Shown: positions 47,101-58,860 of the stretch, piece after piece
Position numbering within the stretch: position 1 is the stretch's first letter
How the letters are laid out: every line of letters starts with the position of its first letter
Source of the DNA: Oscheius tipulae
Taxonomy: Eukaryota; Nematoda; Chromadorea; Rhabditida; Rhabditidae
Assembly: GCA_037178975.1 (NCBI GenBank)
Contig: JASJZH010000006.1
Coordinates: 9,362,001 to 9,426,000 of the forward strand
DNA: 64,000 nucleotides
Reading direction: 5' to 3'
Notes under the pieces: generated by a model
Database searches by the model: none
Told to the model about the DNA's origin: nothing
Seen by the model: the letters and a program-made list of their open reading frames with translations, nothing else
Position numbers and translations under genes: made by a program

Positions 47101-47134
47101 TCTCTTTCAAAAGTCGAGTCACAATGAGCTATAG
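44132..47134 (+). CDS. b3glct: Beta-1,3-glucosyltransferase (B3GLCT type), ER enzyme of O-fucose elongation
   Basis: Twelve exons: 44132-44189, 44224-44434, 44473-44622, 45057-45164, 45203-45371, 45406-45499, 45537-45650, 45937-46085, 46123-46202, 46242-46327, 46369-46459 and 46924-47134, 506 residues. A signal peptide starts MWIFLGITFCII. The N-terminal GT-like domain includes WFVFLEP and LFVGHSV. The catalytic domain has KTWSGNHPSR, HCGKTFAILEKF, WLLIADDDTLI (the DxD site), YPTGGAGMVF, NESPDDMVIG and PISFHKFNDIDP, the order seen in B3GLCT. The C-terminus HNEL resembles the REEL retention tail of the human enzyme. B3GLCT adds glucose to O-fucose on thrombospondin repeats during their folding in the ER. 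Intron 11 holds copy 2 of a dispersed repeat. Confidence 0.92.
46545..46672 (+). repeat. Dispersed repeat, copy 2 (inside B3GLCT intron 11)
   Basis: Pair of the copy at 38110-38230. Same orientation, diverged by substitutions and small indels. Confidence 0.75.
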
Positions 47135-47850
47135 GTATTTCTAGTCATAGTATTTTCTTGCCGTGTACATTTTCGAGACGTGTATGTTGCTGCCTTTACA
47201 AGAAAATAAAGTCTTAATAGTCTATTGTTTAAGTAGCCAATTGGCGCGGTTTTATGATAAGGAAGAAGGTAAAGTGAGAGGTCATTTATGTTGTGCCCTT
47301 GATGCTTTTGTCAAAGCTGCGAACAGGTCTGCCAGCGTGTCTCTTTCGGCCCGATTCAACTGTTTTACTGCCGACCACAATTAGGCATTTCTTCAGCGCG
47401 ATCACACTCTCTCCTGGCTGCCGTCCTAAGTCGGCCCCCCTTACTTTCACCAGAGTGAGCGTGTAGCATTTCCCTCCTCCCTTTACTACATATCTCAAAT
47501 GACGATCTGTCGCTGTTCCTGTGCCTTTTTTCGTCTCTTTTTCCGCGCAACCGTTCCGTCTGCCGCCTAGCTTTTCTTCTTCCCCTTGCGATGGTATCTT
47601 GCCTCGACCTTCCGGAAACCAGCTTCACTGCTTTTGGAGGAGCTAGAATCCTCCTACCCCATATGGTCATTCTCAATTTATATCACACACACAGTTTTAC
47701 GTTGTAATTGAAGCCACACCGGCCGAGACATTCTTTTGTGGGGGAGGCGTTCTTTCCCATTAGGTTTCTTTGTTTTCAATAGCTGTGGTCAAACGACCCG
47801 GTTTCTCCCTTCAGAGCTTACCAACAAACAAACACGGTTTAGGTAATAAC
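47135..47850. other. Intergenic spacer
   Basis: A minus ORF (47676-47365) is Arg/Lys/Glu-rich with no hydrophobic pattern and probably chance. Nothing else is supported. Confidence 0.45.
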
Positions 47851-49304
47851 ATGCTGTTGCTACTTTTGTCAGCAGTTTCGACAGTTTTTGCATGGCCAGA
47901 TGGAGCTCCTTGTGTACATGCAGCCTTCGAAAGCATGAATCCACTGGAAGCTGTGGAGCACCAAGGTGGGCTCCAGCTCGATGCTCCCCCGTACGAAATT
48001 GTCGTTGATCAAAAGTGCTACTGGAGGAATCAACCCGTTGCCTGTGAGTTCAGTCATTTTTATCTCGCCTAGTCAAGAAAACCGTAAAGATTTCAATCGC
48101 GCGTCAATCTCCGATCCTCTGGGGGGTGAAAAGCACGTTTTCACCCCTTCGAGCTTTTTCTTTCTGGCAAATGCCTGTTCATCCAAAAGAAAATGAAATG
48201 GTGAAACCGACAACAACGTTTCAGTAACACTTCAAGGCAAAAACGAATCCATATGGTTCAAAGGCTTCGTTATTCAGCCCTTCAAGTGGAACAATGATCA
48301 ATTGGGAGAACGGTATGTCGTTTTCCGAGACATGCATTTTTGTATCTTTCAGAATTGGACAATTAGTGAGGCTGGATGATAATGGCTCTTGGCAGCAACA
48401 GTGCTTCAGGTGCGTTTCGGAACTTTAAAAGTCCCTGCTAACTTTTGATATGTGTTTCTTCTGTGTCTACCTGAAAATTTTGAGAAAAAAAAGTTTGTTT
48501 GAGCTGTAGTTCAAAACTAGATCCACTCTTACGGTTATCGTGATGGGTCACAAGAGAGCCGAAACAGAAGAACACGATGACAAACAATGATTGCTTCGTT
48601 TTGACAGGATGACAATGCGACTTGGTTTTGAATAGGATAGAAAGAACAAACTGGAAAAGGGGAGTCCAAATGGACAGGATGACACGCACAAAAAAAATAA
48701 TGTTACATGGAGAGACGAGACCGACTATCATCTTATCTTCTGGGAGACACGGGGTAACCCGCACTTCAACACAGAATCGAGTAAACTCTGATTATCCGCC
48801 ATAATATGATGTACTTATCGAACGTACACAGTGAGTGAATTACACCGCGGTGGGACTTTCAAATGCTGACGATGACAGCGTAGTATAAACTGTGGGGCCT
48901 GTAGTACAAAATTTGGTCTTCAGATTCAAAGATTCCGCCACACATTCACACAATGAGAAGAAGAAACACATGCGAATGTGGTGGAGAGTCGACGGTGAGA
49001 CTGATACGGTTCAATTTGTGTAAGCTCCTCATCTATTTTCCAATTTCTCCCATTCAGAGCATCAGTCGTTAAGCACCAAACCCTTTTCTGGGTGAAATCT
49101 GTGAGATCGAACCCAATTCCACCGTGCAGACTTCAGAGATTTGGAATCTCCAACTATGTGCCTCCCCTGCCGACAATTCCACCGCCTGTGAAGCCATTTA
49201 AGATGGAAACCCACAAAGTTTTCGACAATGAGGGACTTACACCCCGAGTGGTTCGTAGAGGCAGCAAAAAGTTTGGCCGACGTAGTCGCCTCATTCACAA
49301 TTAG
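47851..49304 (+). CDS. Secreted Reeler-domain protein
   Basis: Exons 47851-48043, 48225-48312, 48353-48409, 48924-49019 and 49058-49304, 226 residues. Signal peptide MLLLLLSAVSTVFA. Then WPDGAPC and GGLQLDAPPYEIVVD, ITLQGKNESIWFKGFVIQ, the Cys pair around QQCFRF, SATHSHNEKKK, and VASVVKHQTLFWV. This succession (GAP.C ... F.GF.I.. ... THS...K. ... F..VV....FWV) is the Reeler domain of reelin N-termini and of invertebrate defence-like Reeler proteins. A Pro-rich linker and a basic tail (RRGSKKFGRRSR) follow, without a DOMON or membrane domain. The function is likely extracellular; an immune role in insects is known for related proteins, but is not shown here. Confidence 0.8.
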
Positions 49305-49413
49305 TAGCTTTAATGTCTTGTGTCACTTGTATTTAACTCGTTCTTTCACAATTATCTCTTTAATACACCTCTTACACACTGATTCCCTTTTTCTGCACCC
49401 GCACTATCGTAGA

Positions 49414-50498
49414 TCACGAACGCACCGTAACAGATTTCCTGGTTGTTGATAACACCACTCATCACGTCATTTCACTTTGCACGAGCCGATGTAACAGGTA
49501 GCTTTCCAAAATTATCGTGTTTCAGTCCCAGTTTGTCCCAACCACTGCAGCTCCAGTTTCGTTTGTCACAAGGGTGAGTGAACGAAAAGTAAAGTAAGGC
49601 TTAAACAACTTCAGCCAAACTCTGTTCCACAGCAGATGCATCACATTATTCCAATGACTAGCATGGAGACCATCCACCACACACGTGAGTATTTATCTAT
49701 CTTAGATCACTGTTCGACAACGACACAAATCTTTGGAACCGCAACGGGAAAGAGGACAGATGTCTGTAGTATTGACAAGAGTAGATGTAGTGTTTGACAT
49801 AGATCATGGAACGATAAGTGCGTTTTGGCAGACATAGTTTGACAGAGACCGATAGACCTGGTGGAAAACAGAAAAGAGATTGCTCCTGACTGATTTCTGA
49901 AGAGAAATAGAAGAAGAAGGTGACAGATCGAGACAGCTTAGTTTTAGACTGTGAAACAGTTGTGGGTATATGGAGCATAGTGCTTTGACATTTTTGAACA
50001 AGTTAAGATGTTGATTTTACTGAGAACCTGAGCCAATGCGGCAAGAGGACAGATAACGCGTAGGGCTGATTTCTGACAGTCGTCTACAGTTCGGGAAAGT
50101 TTTTGGCGTCCCTGTGTTGCAATTTGTCCGATTCCAGACCTTGTAGAGAACGATGCCACAACGACAAGACCTTTCACTACTTTTGCCACAACAAGAGCAC
50201 AGCTGTCTTTCCAGAATCGTCGAATTACAATGTGAGTGAACTCTTATCACCAGTCCATTCTTGTAGGGAACGACCACAGCCTCGACCAGCAGCTCGTCCA
50301 ATGATTGCTCCAGTTCAAAATACTGTCCAGCATCTAAATCCACGTGAGTGTACTGCCAATCTTCACGTGATTATGTTTCCAGAATGTGTGAATCGGGACA
50401 CTCCTCAGCGCTGTCGGACTTGGCTTCGGTTCTGTAGAACACCTCAATTTATCGGCTATATGTCTACATATTGTAGAGCAACATGCGGGTTCTGTTGA
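49414..50498 (+). CDS. Cys-rich secreted-type gene ending in a ShK domain (partial model)
   Basis: The final exon region is certain: CVNRDTPQRCRTWLRFC, then GYMSTYCRATCGFC and stop at 50498, a full six-Cys ShK domain. Upstream, 50103-50231 reads CCNLSDSRPCRERC then FHYFCHNK, another Cys-rich segment. Exons near 49414-49497 (TTHHVISLCTSRCNR) and 49527-49571 may belong. The frame between the two Cys-rich parts is open without splicing, but a good GTGAGT donor and TTGTAG acceptor there would shift it, so the join is unclear. The first exon and any signal peptide were not found; it might instead be alternative 3' exons of the Reeler gene. AATAAA lies near 50513. Confidence 0.5.
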
Positions 50499-50712
50499 TT
50501 TCCTACACAAAAGAATAAAAACATATCTATCTGCCACAGGAATAATCTCTTTATGCTATCTAAGCCAGAAACAACCGAGCGACAGAGAAAACAAACCTGC
50601 TCACAATATAAAGAGAACTACTCTACCGAAATCAACCGTGGCACTCGATTGCCTAAACACCGTTTTAACTTAAAAGTGTGGAGAAAAACAAAAAAGATGC
50701 CTATTAGAATTA

Positions 50713-53700
50713 TTACAGAAGCATAGTATGAGGCTTCTCCAGGAACTCCTTGAAGTGACGCAGCCAGACAGCTCCGACGGCTCCATCTACGGTACGGTGG
50801 TCACATGACATCGTTACCTTCATTACTTTGGTCGAGCGGAATCTGAACATTGCTCATTTCTTCTATCAAATGCGAGCCGTATATGTGAGTCCGTAAGATT
50901 AGCTAGAGGATCTATAGCATACTTGGACAACGAAGTCGAAGACACAAACTTGGTGCGTCGCTTTTCTCGGAAATGACTCTTACAACTTTGTCGTTATTTT
51001 TGTCAAACATAGCACTGGCCCTAAAGAACCTCCAGCGAAAATGATGTCAAGGCTTGTTCGACTAAATTGTGAGAAAATAAGTTGGCTTTTTTGATTTTCG
51101 AGAAAAACGACGCACAAGGTTTGCGCCTTCGGCTTGATTGCTCAAGTATATTTCCGCTCGGTGGTGAAGCACTAAATCTTTGTCTAGGGGAGTCACAGGT
51201 CTTACCTGCGCCCGTTGGTCTCTACCTGTCTTTTCTAAATTTTTAGTCTTCAGAGAGAAACTTATAGAAAGAGCCGCGTTCCAAAATCTGAAGAGTCTTT
51301 CCGAACTAATTCGGAGTTTTTACAGCTTCAAATCACAAAAAAACAAATTTGAACAAGCATAGCTAAGGCTGCAAATGCTGCTTTTTGCTAGCTTTTTGAC
51401 AAAGACTGACCAAAACGAATTCCGGCATAACTTTTGATACTCAACGATTGAGATGTTATGAAAAACATAATCGCAATACTCACCCGTCCTTCTCACATGG
51501 GACCAATTTGTTCTCAGCTCCTCCAACGGCCAGAATACAGGACTGGGGTGGGTTGATAATTGCAGTGAAATCCGTGATGCTTCCGAACATTCCAAGATTG
51601 GAGACGGTGAAGGTTCCTCCCTAAAACTTGGGTTTAAGCAGACTTATATGTTCCAAGTAATGGATCTCTACTTGTTCAATGAAAAAATTTAGTAACAACC
51701 GCACCTGAAACTCGTGAGGCTGGAGCTTTCCATCGCGAGCTCTAAGAGCCAGCTCATGGATCTCACTGGAAATCGTGGCGAGTCCTTTGTTGTGAGCGTT
51801 GAAAATAATCGGGGTGATAAGTCCGGTAGGTGTGGAGACAGCCACGCAGACGTCGACGTTGTTATTCTGTCTGATGAAAGAGTCCATGAAGAAACTGTTG
51901 GCTTCAGGTACACGTTTGCAAGCCAAGGCGGAGGCCTTGATGACGAAATCATTGATAGAGAGTTTGGTCGAACTGCCAGAGCCCTTAGAGAGAAGCCCGT
52001 TTAACTTCTCACGTACACTGAAACCGATTCCTAGGCAAAACGCGAGATGCTTACGCGAGAAGGTTGTCAATGTTGATTTCGCTAGTCAGATAGTAGTGAG
52101 GGATCGTGGACTTGCTTTCGGTTAGACGTTTAGCAATGGTTTTGCGCATGTTCGTGAGAGGAATGTCCTGAAAATTGGTTTACAAGCTAGAAAAATTGGG
52201 CTCATACCGTGTAGTCGGCTCCGGCTTGTCCAGAAGGAGCGGCAGCAGCTGAGGCTGAAGCAGTCTTGGTCGGGGCTCCCTGAAGGTCCGAGGCGAGAAT
52301 TCTTCCGCCAGGTCCAGTTCCAGCAACTCCCTGAAAACCTTATCTTAACAGCTGTATCTTCCTATCGGTTGTCCTAAGCTACCTCAGTTCTACTCAGCAA
52401 ACTATCTTGAATATATGGGAAGGCATTCTGATTATTGCATCAGACTTGTCCAGCCAGGTGTGTAAGCTTTTAAATAGAGCTAAGAGCCTGTTAATCATAA
52501 TTCGCTCAGTTTGAGGATGACTCTAGATTCTCCGATTCTCTCGCAAAATATCTAGGCAGAAAAGGAACGGCTGAAGATGACAGGCTATCATGATGCAGAA
52601 TAAACATGGCTGTCCTCCCATCCAGAGCTAAGTAAGAATACTCACCGAGAGGTCCAATCCACGCTCCTGCGCCAGCTTACGTGCGAAAGGTGTGGCACTG
52701 ACACGGCTCGGTGACTGGGCAGATTGTGCGGGTTGAGTAGCGGGGGTAGGAGTAGGTTGAGAAGCTGCCGGGGGAGGAGCAGACTCCTTTTTTGGTTCTT
52801 CCTTCTTGGGCTCAGGGGCCTTCTCCTCCTTCTTCTCGGAAGAGCCGTCGTCTTTAAAGTTGGCGAAGGCAGCAACATCTCCTTCGTTTTCGACAATGAT
52901 ACAGAGCAGCTAAAATCTTACTTGAAAAGAAACATGAATGAGTCTACTTTTCCAATAGGGACGTCCTTGCTGCCCTCGGGAATCAGAATCTTAGCAAGAT
53001 ATCCTTCTTCAGGGGTCTCGAAGCCCATTGTGGCCTTGTCGGTCTCAATTTCGCAGAGAAGATCTCCCTCGCCGAGCTGGTCTCCTTCCTTCTTTTGCCA
53101 GCTGACGACGGTTCCGAGCTCCATAGTAGGTGAGAGAGCTGGGAGAGCAACTCGCTTGTGAGAGGGAAGTCCACCTGAAAGTAATTATTCTTGTTTCAGT
53201 TCTTACAAAACCCTCCGCAGGTCTAGTCGGAACGATACAAGTGCTATTCAGCCTATCATGCATCATCTCTCTGGGAAAACCGTCCGGGCTAAGATTGTTT
53301 AGACAGTAAAGCAATTGACCGGCTTTTGTGTAGCCGACTCGGTACGGGCGAGCATCACTGTTGCTTTAAAAACAGTTGAGGATCAAACTCGTATCGTTGC
53401 AGGGACAGTACAGAAGAGAAATATTCGACATTCCTGGTAAGAAAATCATCCTCGATCCAACAGAAACATTTCCACCCCACGTTTAACAAAAAAGTAACAA
53501 CTTACTGCTGTAGAGACGGATTCCCTTGACGGCAGCCGTGGGTCGGAGTTGAACATTCTTAGGAGGGCTTCCGACGAGATTGAGCAGTCTGCTGGTTGAA
53601 GCATTGCGACTGAAAAAAAGTATTTTAAAGACGCATTCTACAATCTTACCTTTGCTGAGCGGCAGGCAAAGAAGTAGCCGAAGCTGCAGTCACTTGGCGT

Positions 53701-53750
53701 AGATTGCCAAAGTTGCGCAGTGGCAGATTTCTTGCCGAGAATTTGGACAT
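50713..53750 (-). CDS. dlat: Pyruvate dehydrogenase E2, dihydrolipoyllysine acetyltransferase (mitochondrial)
   Basis: Exons 53750-53650, 53609-53506, 53174-52948, 52909-52646, 52330-52208, 52167-52055, 52017-51705, 51620-51484 and 50842-50713, 503 residues. A mitochondrial presequence ([15 protein letters not shown]) is followed by one lipoyl domain with the lipoylated Lys in [11 protein letters not shown]. An Ala/Pro/Glu-rich linker comes next, then a peripheral subunit-binding domain ([27 protein letters not shown]). The catalytic domain starts [15 protein letters not shown] and ends with the active site [11 protein letters not shown]. It moves acetyl groups to CoA in the PDH complex. There is one lipoyl domain, where mammals have two. 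The 641-bp last intron has no recognised content. Confidence 0.95.
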
Positions 53751-54634
53751 TCTGAATAGGATGATAAAAAAGATGAAAAAAGGCCTCACCTTGTGGTTTG
53801 TGCTGGAACTAGCCTGGAATGGCACAAATAGGCTTGGGACTACCTGCAAAAGTTCTGTTTACAATGGTGTAATCAGCAGAAATCAGCCGAGAGTGTATCA
53901 AAACAAGCAGAGGTCACGGGAGATGCGCCAACCGACCACCTAGACTAATTTCTGACTACCACAATAACTAAAAAAAAGACTGCAAAATGCTCTTCCTAAT
54001 TTCGAGCCAAAATGGAAATAGCTTGGATGTTTATTGAATTGTCAACTTTTGGAGAAAGATTTATTCGAGACGACCGCCCATGGCGCCAAGCCAAAGGCCC
54101 GCAGACCTTTAAAATAGCTGTTGAGCGGGAAAATTGCCAGTTGGAAACAACAAACACCGCGATTGGAATTGTGCCTAGAACGCATGTTTTATAGCTATAT
54201 TTTTTAATTTTTAGGCGAAGTTACTGAAACCTTGATTCAGGCCTACTACTTCGCAAAAAATGCGCTGTTGTCTCAGCTGATATGGTCAAACTTTTCTCCG
54301 TCCTCGAGATAATACGGTTCTGATAGCATAACAACAATCTAGAAAATCTGATGACAGTAAAAATCGAGCAGAGTTTCAGAGGAAATTTGACTAGGCAAGC
54401 CAATAACTTGTAATCTTGACCTGGAAATAGTAACAGATACCGACAAGTTTCATTAATTGGGATAAAATCATAATAATCACACTGTGAGCGATAGGAAATT
54501 GAAGATAGTATACGATAGCTCGAGAAGGGAGAGAACACAAGAGAAATGTGTAGGGAAAAAGCGAAATACTCAGTAAACAACAGAAAAGATCCTAATTTTT
54601 GACAAATTAAGCTGAACCTTAATCTCATTTGACC
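53751..54634. other. Intergenic region
   Basis: No supported gene. The minus ORF at 54628-54221 is Ser/Leu/Phe-rich with no start context or motif. Confidence 0.45.
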
Positions 54635-55830
54635 CTAATCAATCCCGGGAACCGAAGTATTTTTTGTCGATAGTTCTTCTGGACAGAAGAGGGACTCCTT
54701 ACTGATGTCCCCAGTGTAGGGACGCCAGTTGATTTTTACGTCATAGTTGCTGCAAAACACGACTAGGCTGGCCATGTATTTGGCATGTACTGTTGCACGA
54801 TCGGCACTTCTGGGAGGTGCAGATGACCGGCTTCGAGTATGCTTGAAATCCCCACGGTCAGAGTATCCTAAAAGTTTGTTAGTTTCCACGAGTAGATTGT
54901 TTGAGGTCCAACCTGTCCTTTATTGCTAGAAGTCGGAATGGAACTTCGAATGTCCTGGTCGGCGTCTGCGAAGGAGTTGTATCTCCATTTAGACCCGGGC
55001 ATCTCGTCTTTCTTGTCGTCGTTTTGCTTCATCTTCAGCTTGTAGTTTTCCGTATTGTCCACCTAACGGTCTCTTCCACGGTAGCTTTGGGGAACTGCTC
55101 TTCGACATGATTAGTCCCAACCATGTTAGATAAAAATTGGAGAATTTCTTTTCCGTGATCGACCTCAGCGGATTGGTCGCCTTTACGAAACGTTTACGAT
55201 AAAGAAAAACAATCTCTAGTTTACGTCGGAGATTTGTACCTTTTTGCAAAGCTGTTTTTGGAAGTCTCCGATAAAGGCCTCTGGGTTCTTGGCGTCGTTG
55301 AAGGAGATCTGTAACAGAAAGTTGACCACAGTCCTGTTTCTGTTTTTTTGGCTTTCTGTTTCTCTGTCTCTCTGATCCTATTCAGGCAAACAGTAGCTAT
55401 ACAACAACGAAAAAGCTGTAAAATCGTTTTGGAGAACTGTTGCACAAGTCCTTCTCGCAGCAGCAGATATGGTCTCCATAGGTTTCCTGATTTTAGCACC
55501 TCGACAACCGCCGGATTAACCGGTCTCCATCTTCTTCATCCGGTAGATGCCAGAAGATGGTAATGCCACGTTCACTCCAACGATCGTGATATCACCGTTT
55601 GTGATCCAGTTTTCGGCTCTAAAAATCTGATTCCATTTGCTATAGTTTCAAAAACATACGACCAATTATCCAGATTGACCTAGTTCTCCCAGCTCTTCAT
55701 CTTCATCGTTCAAAACATTCTGACATGACATTTTCTTGGAAGGGACGTCGGAGGCGATTTTGATTGTCAATATTGTGCAGGAATCAGGCCCGCTCGTAGA
55801 GTTTCAACAGGCCTGAAACTGAGTGTTTAG
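54635..55830 (-). CDS. Unrecognised multi-exon gene
   Basis: Coding-like segments, in order on the minus strand: about 55790-55690 (TILTIKIASDVPSKKM ... NDEDEELGEL), 55630-55518 (AENWITNGDITIVGVNVALP ... YRMKKMET), 55310-55240 (SFNDAKNPEAFIGDFQKQL) and 55190-54912. In the last segment two frames stay open: one gives LPWKRPLGGQYGKLQAEDEAK, the other EQFPKATVEETVR and then DEMPGSKWRYNSFADADQD. The terminal exon likewise allows an end at 54772 or at 54635 (SNYDVKINWRPYTGDIS). I could not choose a single model and do not recognise the family. Confidence 0.35.
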
Positions 55831-57119
55831 AAAGGTAAGTTTTGTGTCAAAGGACAAACTAACTCACCCGGAGATGTCGAGTCGTCCACAAAGAAAAAGA
55901 AAGAGCGTATTTCTACTGAAACGTCATTCAAATTTACCTCATTGAAACTTGTGTAAGTTCAAAACCAGGTTTTTTGCCTCATGTTCTCAGCATTTCGCTC
56001 ATTCCTCTCAATGATGAAGTCACGAATTTTAGCCACAATATAGTTTGCCAGCAGCTGATTGGTTAAGTAAAATTTTTGCTATATCAAACGGGACCAACTT
56101 ACGTGTCAAAATTGTTCGAAAAACTCCGCAGAATAAGCCCCCCTGAAAATTGCGATTGTTGCAAAGCGCCTTGAGTCTTGTTTTGTAATACCAAATAAGG
56201 CAGATGTGTCGCTTCATAAAGAAATTTGTTCAGATTATTACGGTCAACATAATTGGCATCATTAGTATCTGGTCGTTCGCAGGTTGTTTTACGTATGATG
56301 GCAGACGAATGAAGCATACGGGGTCAAAAACTGTGCTTTGCTAATATATGTAAGCCAAAACATAGCAAGCTTTTATAGAAATACACAGCAGACAGCAGAT
56401 TTCCGTTTTCCGCAAAAAATTTGCATTTTTCGCCATTCAAACCTCTAGCGAGAACTACAGGGTGGCCGATAAGTATTGGCGCGTAAAAAATGCGTTTTCC
56501 TTCAAAATCTGTCGAGCCAGGTCAAAAAATTAATTACGTATAAATCCTAAATGGTGTGTTTCGAATAGCTTGAACCTAAGTTTCTACATTGTTAGATTAA
56601 TTATGATGTCTTCGGTATTAAAAAAAACGCAAAGATTTCTCTTTGGTGGATTGTCTGGGTCTCTTTTTACTATGTTGGACGAATAGACCACAAAAGCTAA
56701 TTTTAAATCAGCCTATATACAGGCCTTTAAGATGTACTGTGGGAGACGAGGACTCAATATGAGTAAGCGCGCCAGTACTTATCGGCTACCCTGTACGGAG
56801 ATAGGACAGGTATCTGACAGGCTTTTTAAGTACGATCCTGAAAATCAGGTTCTCTGTGATTTTTACAGCATTCTTACTTTCGATCACGTCTTTTCGATGT
56901 ACCAGCTTTGTTTCTATCAACTCTCTTCGCACCATTTGGTGCTAAGGCGCCTTACGATAAGAAGTACCTTTGTTCACAAAATCTTGGGAAATCGTTCATT
57001 TCAAAGACAGCTTAGATTATCGCCGCCTATATAATCCGCTAAGTATGTGGTAACTTAACACCTACCTTGCTCTGATCATTTCGTCTTCTGTTTCAATTCT
57101 CAATACGGCAACATTTAGG
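55831..57119. other. Intergenic region containing a MITE
   Basis: Apart from the MITE at 56458-56793 no gene is supported. Confidence 0.5.
56458..56793. mobile_element. Non-autonomous DNA transposon (MITE) with 27-28 bp terminal inverted repeats
   Basis: Left end CAGGGTGGCCGATAAGTATT followed by GGCGCG; the right end reversed is CAGGGTAGCCGATAAGTACT followed by GGCGCG. Both ends are flanked by TA (56456-56457 and 56794-56795), the target duplication of Tc1/mariner-type elements. The element is 336 bp, has no transposase ORF, and its interior is AT-rich. The CAGGGTG start is common among Tc1/mariner-related MITEs. Confidence 0.88.
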
Positions 57120-58860
57120 ATGAAGACCTTCATTTTTGTCATTTTCTTGGTGATTAGCTGCCTAGGTGACGAGATGAACGACCGTGGCACGAATGCAGCC
57201 CAGGTTGCAAATGCTGGAATCGCAGCTTCAAAAAATCTACAACAAGCAGGCTTAAACTCTGTACCGTATCTGACTTCCAACAGTTACATGTCTCAAGCCT
57301 TTTCCGTAATTGGTGGAGTACTTCAATTTTTCCACAATGTTAAGAGTAAGTCACTCGAAGTTCTGTTGAAATACTCTTAAGTGCAAAAAGAGCTTAAGTC
57401 CTCTCTGGCCGAACTCAACATGAGATTCGATCAGCTCGAAGACGACATGAACCAAAGGTTTGATCAGATTGCTGGCTATATCGACCGGAAGCAGTTCGAA
57501 TCAGTGAATCTTGCGTTCAATTTACTTTCGAAATACAATTCAGGATATCACCGATCCTACCACCATTCTTTGGGGTGAACTTCAAGCATACATTCAGTAT
57601 CCTAACAACATGACCTACGGTAACATACAGTTTGAATGCATGAGACAGACTGCCTGGCAGCTTGCTATGGTTTGTATATAGTCCAAAATCAGCGAATTTG
57701 ATGTTTTCAGAAGCTTCATAACCGTCTTTACGGTCCAGACAACACTTTGATGACTCAAATCCAGGCCAATGAGTACAGCAATAGCTCTTTTATGGCAACT
57801 AAAGACGTTATCATGTTCCGTATCTTCCAACTAGTAGGTTTTATAAAATTGTATAAACTACGCATGTCCAAAGAAATCGCTTCCAACAGAATTCTCAACA
57901 TTTAATTGCAAATGCCGTAACGGTAACGAAGGCAATCATTTGTGCATCTCTTCTCACAGAGTCCCCTGAATTAGTCCTTCTTGAGTGATACAGAGTCAGA
58001 GCTGAGAGATCTTTTAGATGATGGCCCAATCGTTCTGCCTTGGAGTGGAACACGGTCCTAATTACAACATTACCGACGATTGGGAACTCTCGAGAATGTA
58101 CAACATCTATTCAGCTTTAGTTAATAACACGATTGAAGTGAGAGTCAAACAAGAGACTGACTACTTAAAGGTGTCTGGTCCAAGTGTCTTCAGAAGCTGT
58201 GTAGGTTCTCGCAGTTACGGTAAACGAAATTTGTTTAGGTTACCGGAAACGACAAAGGATACGGAAACTACGCTAAATGCATTTATAACAACCTTAGCAG
58301 CAATTATTCATGGTAAGATCTATCTGTTTTCTCAGAAACACACCAATCAAGGGACCATTTTGGTGTCATAATGTATAACCAGGGTTGCGATCAAGTTGGA
58401 TTTTTTCCAAAAGACACAGGCCAGGGATCCCAACCCTACTCGTTTTGGCGGTATAACGATGGAGCAGTCGAAGTCTTGGTCATTCGCTACTGGGCATTAA
58501 ACGATTTGGGTTCAAAAAACAGCCAGTACGCTGGATGCATGAAGTATCTTTATGGCGGTACACTTTGCTTATCACATTTATAGAAAAGCTTCTTACGATA
58601 GCAACGCTGAAAAATATGCCCGTAACATCAACTGTGGTCAATCTTTTGATATTTTGTCTTTTAATTGGCGCTGCGGGAAGGATACGGTTTATTCTGGATT
58701 AAGTTCAAATTATTTTGTGAATGGATTCACAGACCCAAAAACAACATCAGCAATATCTTCAGCTGTCTGGCCTTATTTTCAACGTCCAACCACGGTTGCT
58801 TACGATCTCGGCTTCTGGGAACGTTCTGTCACCATCTCTTTGATTCCAATTCCGAATTGA
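57120..58860 (+). CDS. Secreted protein with N-terminal helical/coiled-coil domain, unrecognised family
   Basis: Exons 57120-57345, 57382-57503, 57544-57669, 57711-57833, 57890-57973, 58018-58170, 58239-58312, 58352-58543 and 58584-58860, 458 residues, phases consistent. Signal peptide MKTFIFVIFLVISCLG. The first third has a Gly/Phe-containing hydrophobic helix (MSQAFSVIGGVLQFF) directly before a heptad coiled coil (LNMRFDQLEDDMNQRFDQI); more helices follow up to about residue 230. The rest is Tyr/Asn/Gly/Trp-rich and likely beta-structured (YSWDHFGVIMYNQGCD, YSFWRYNDGAVEVLV, SVTISLIPIPN), with several Cys. A helical bundle plus beta domain recalls secreted membrane-active or lectin-like proteins, but I cannot name a family. 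The ATG follows CATTTAGG, a trans-splice-like site. Confidence 0.75.

Noticed and set aside
47365-47676. Minus-strand Arg/Lys-rich ORF of 103 residues
   Set aside because: Composition of random charged sequence and no splice or homology support.
51621-52125. Several overlapping ORFs on both strands
   Set aside because: Shadows of the E2 catalytic-domain exon at 52017-51705.
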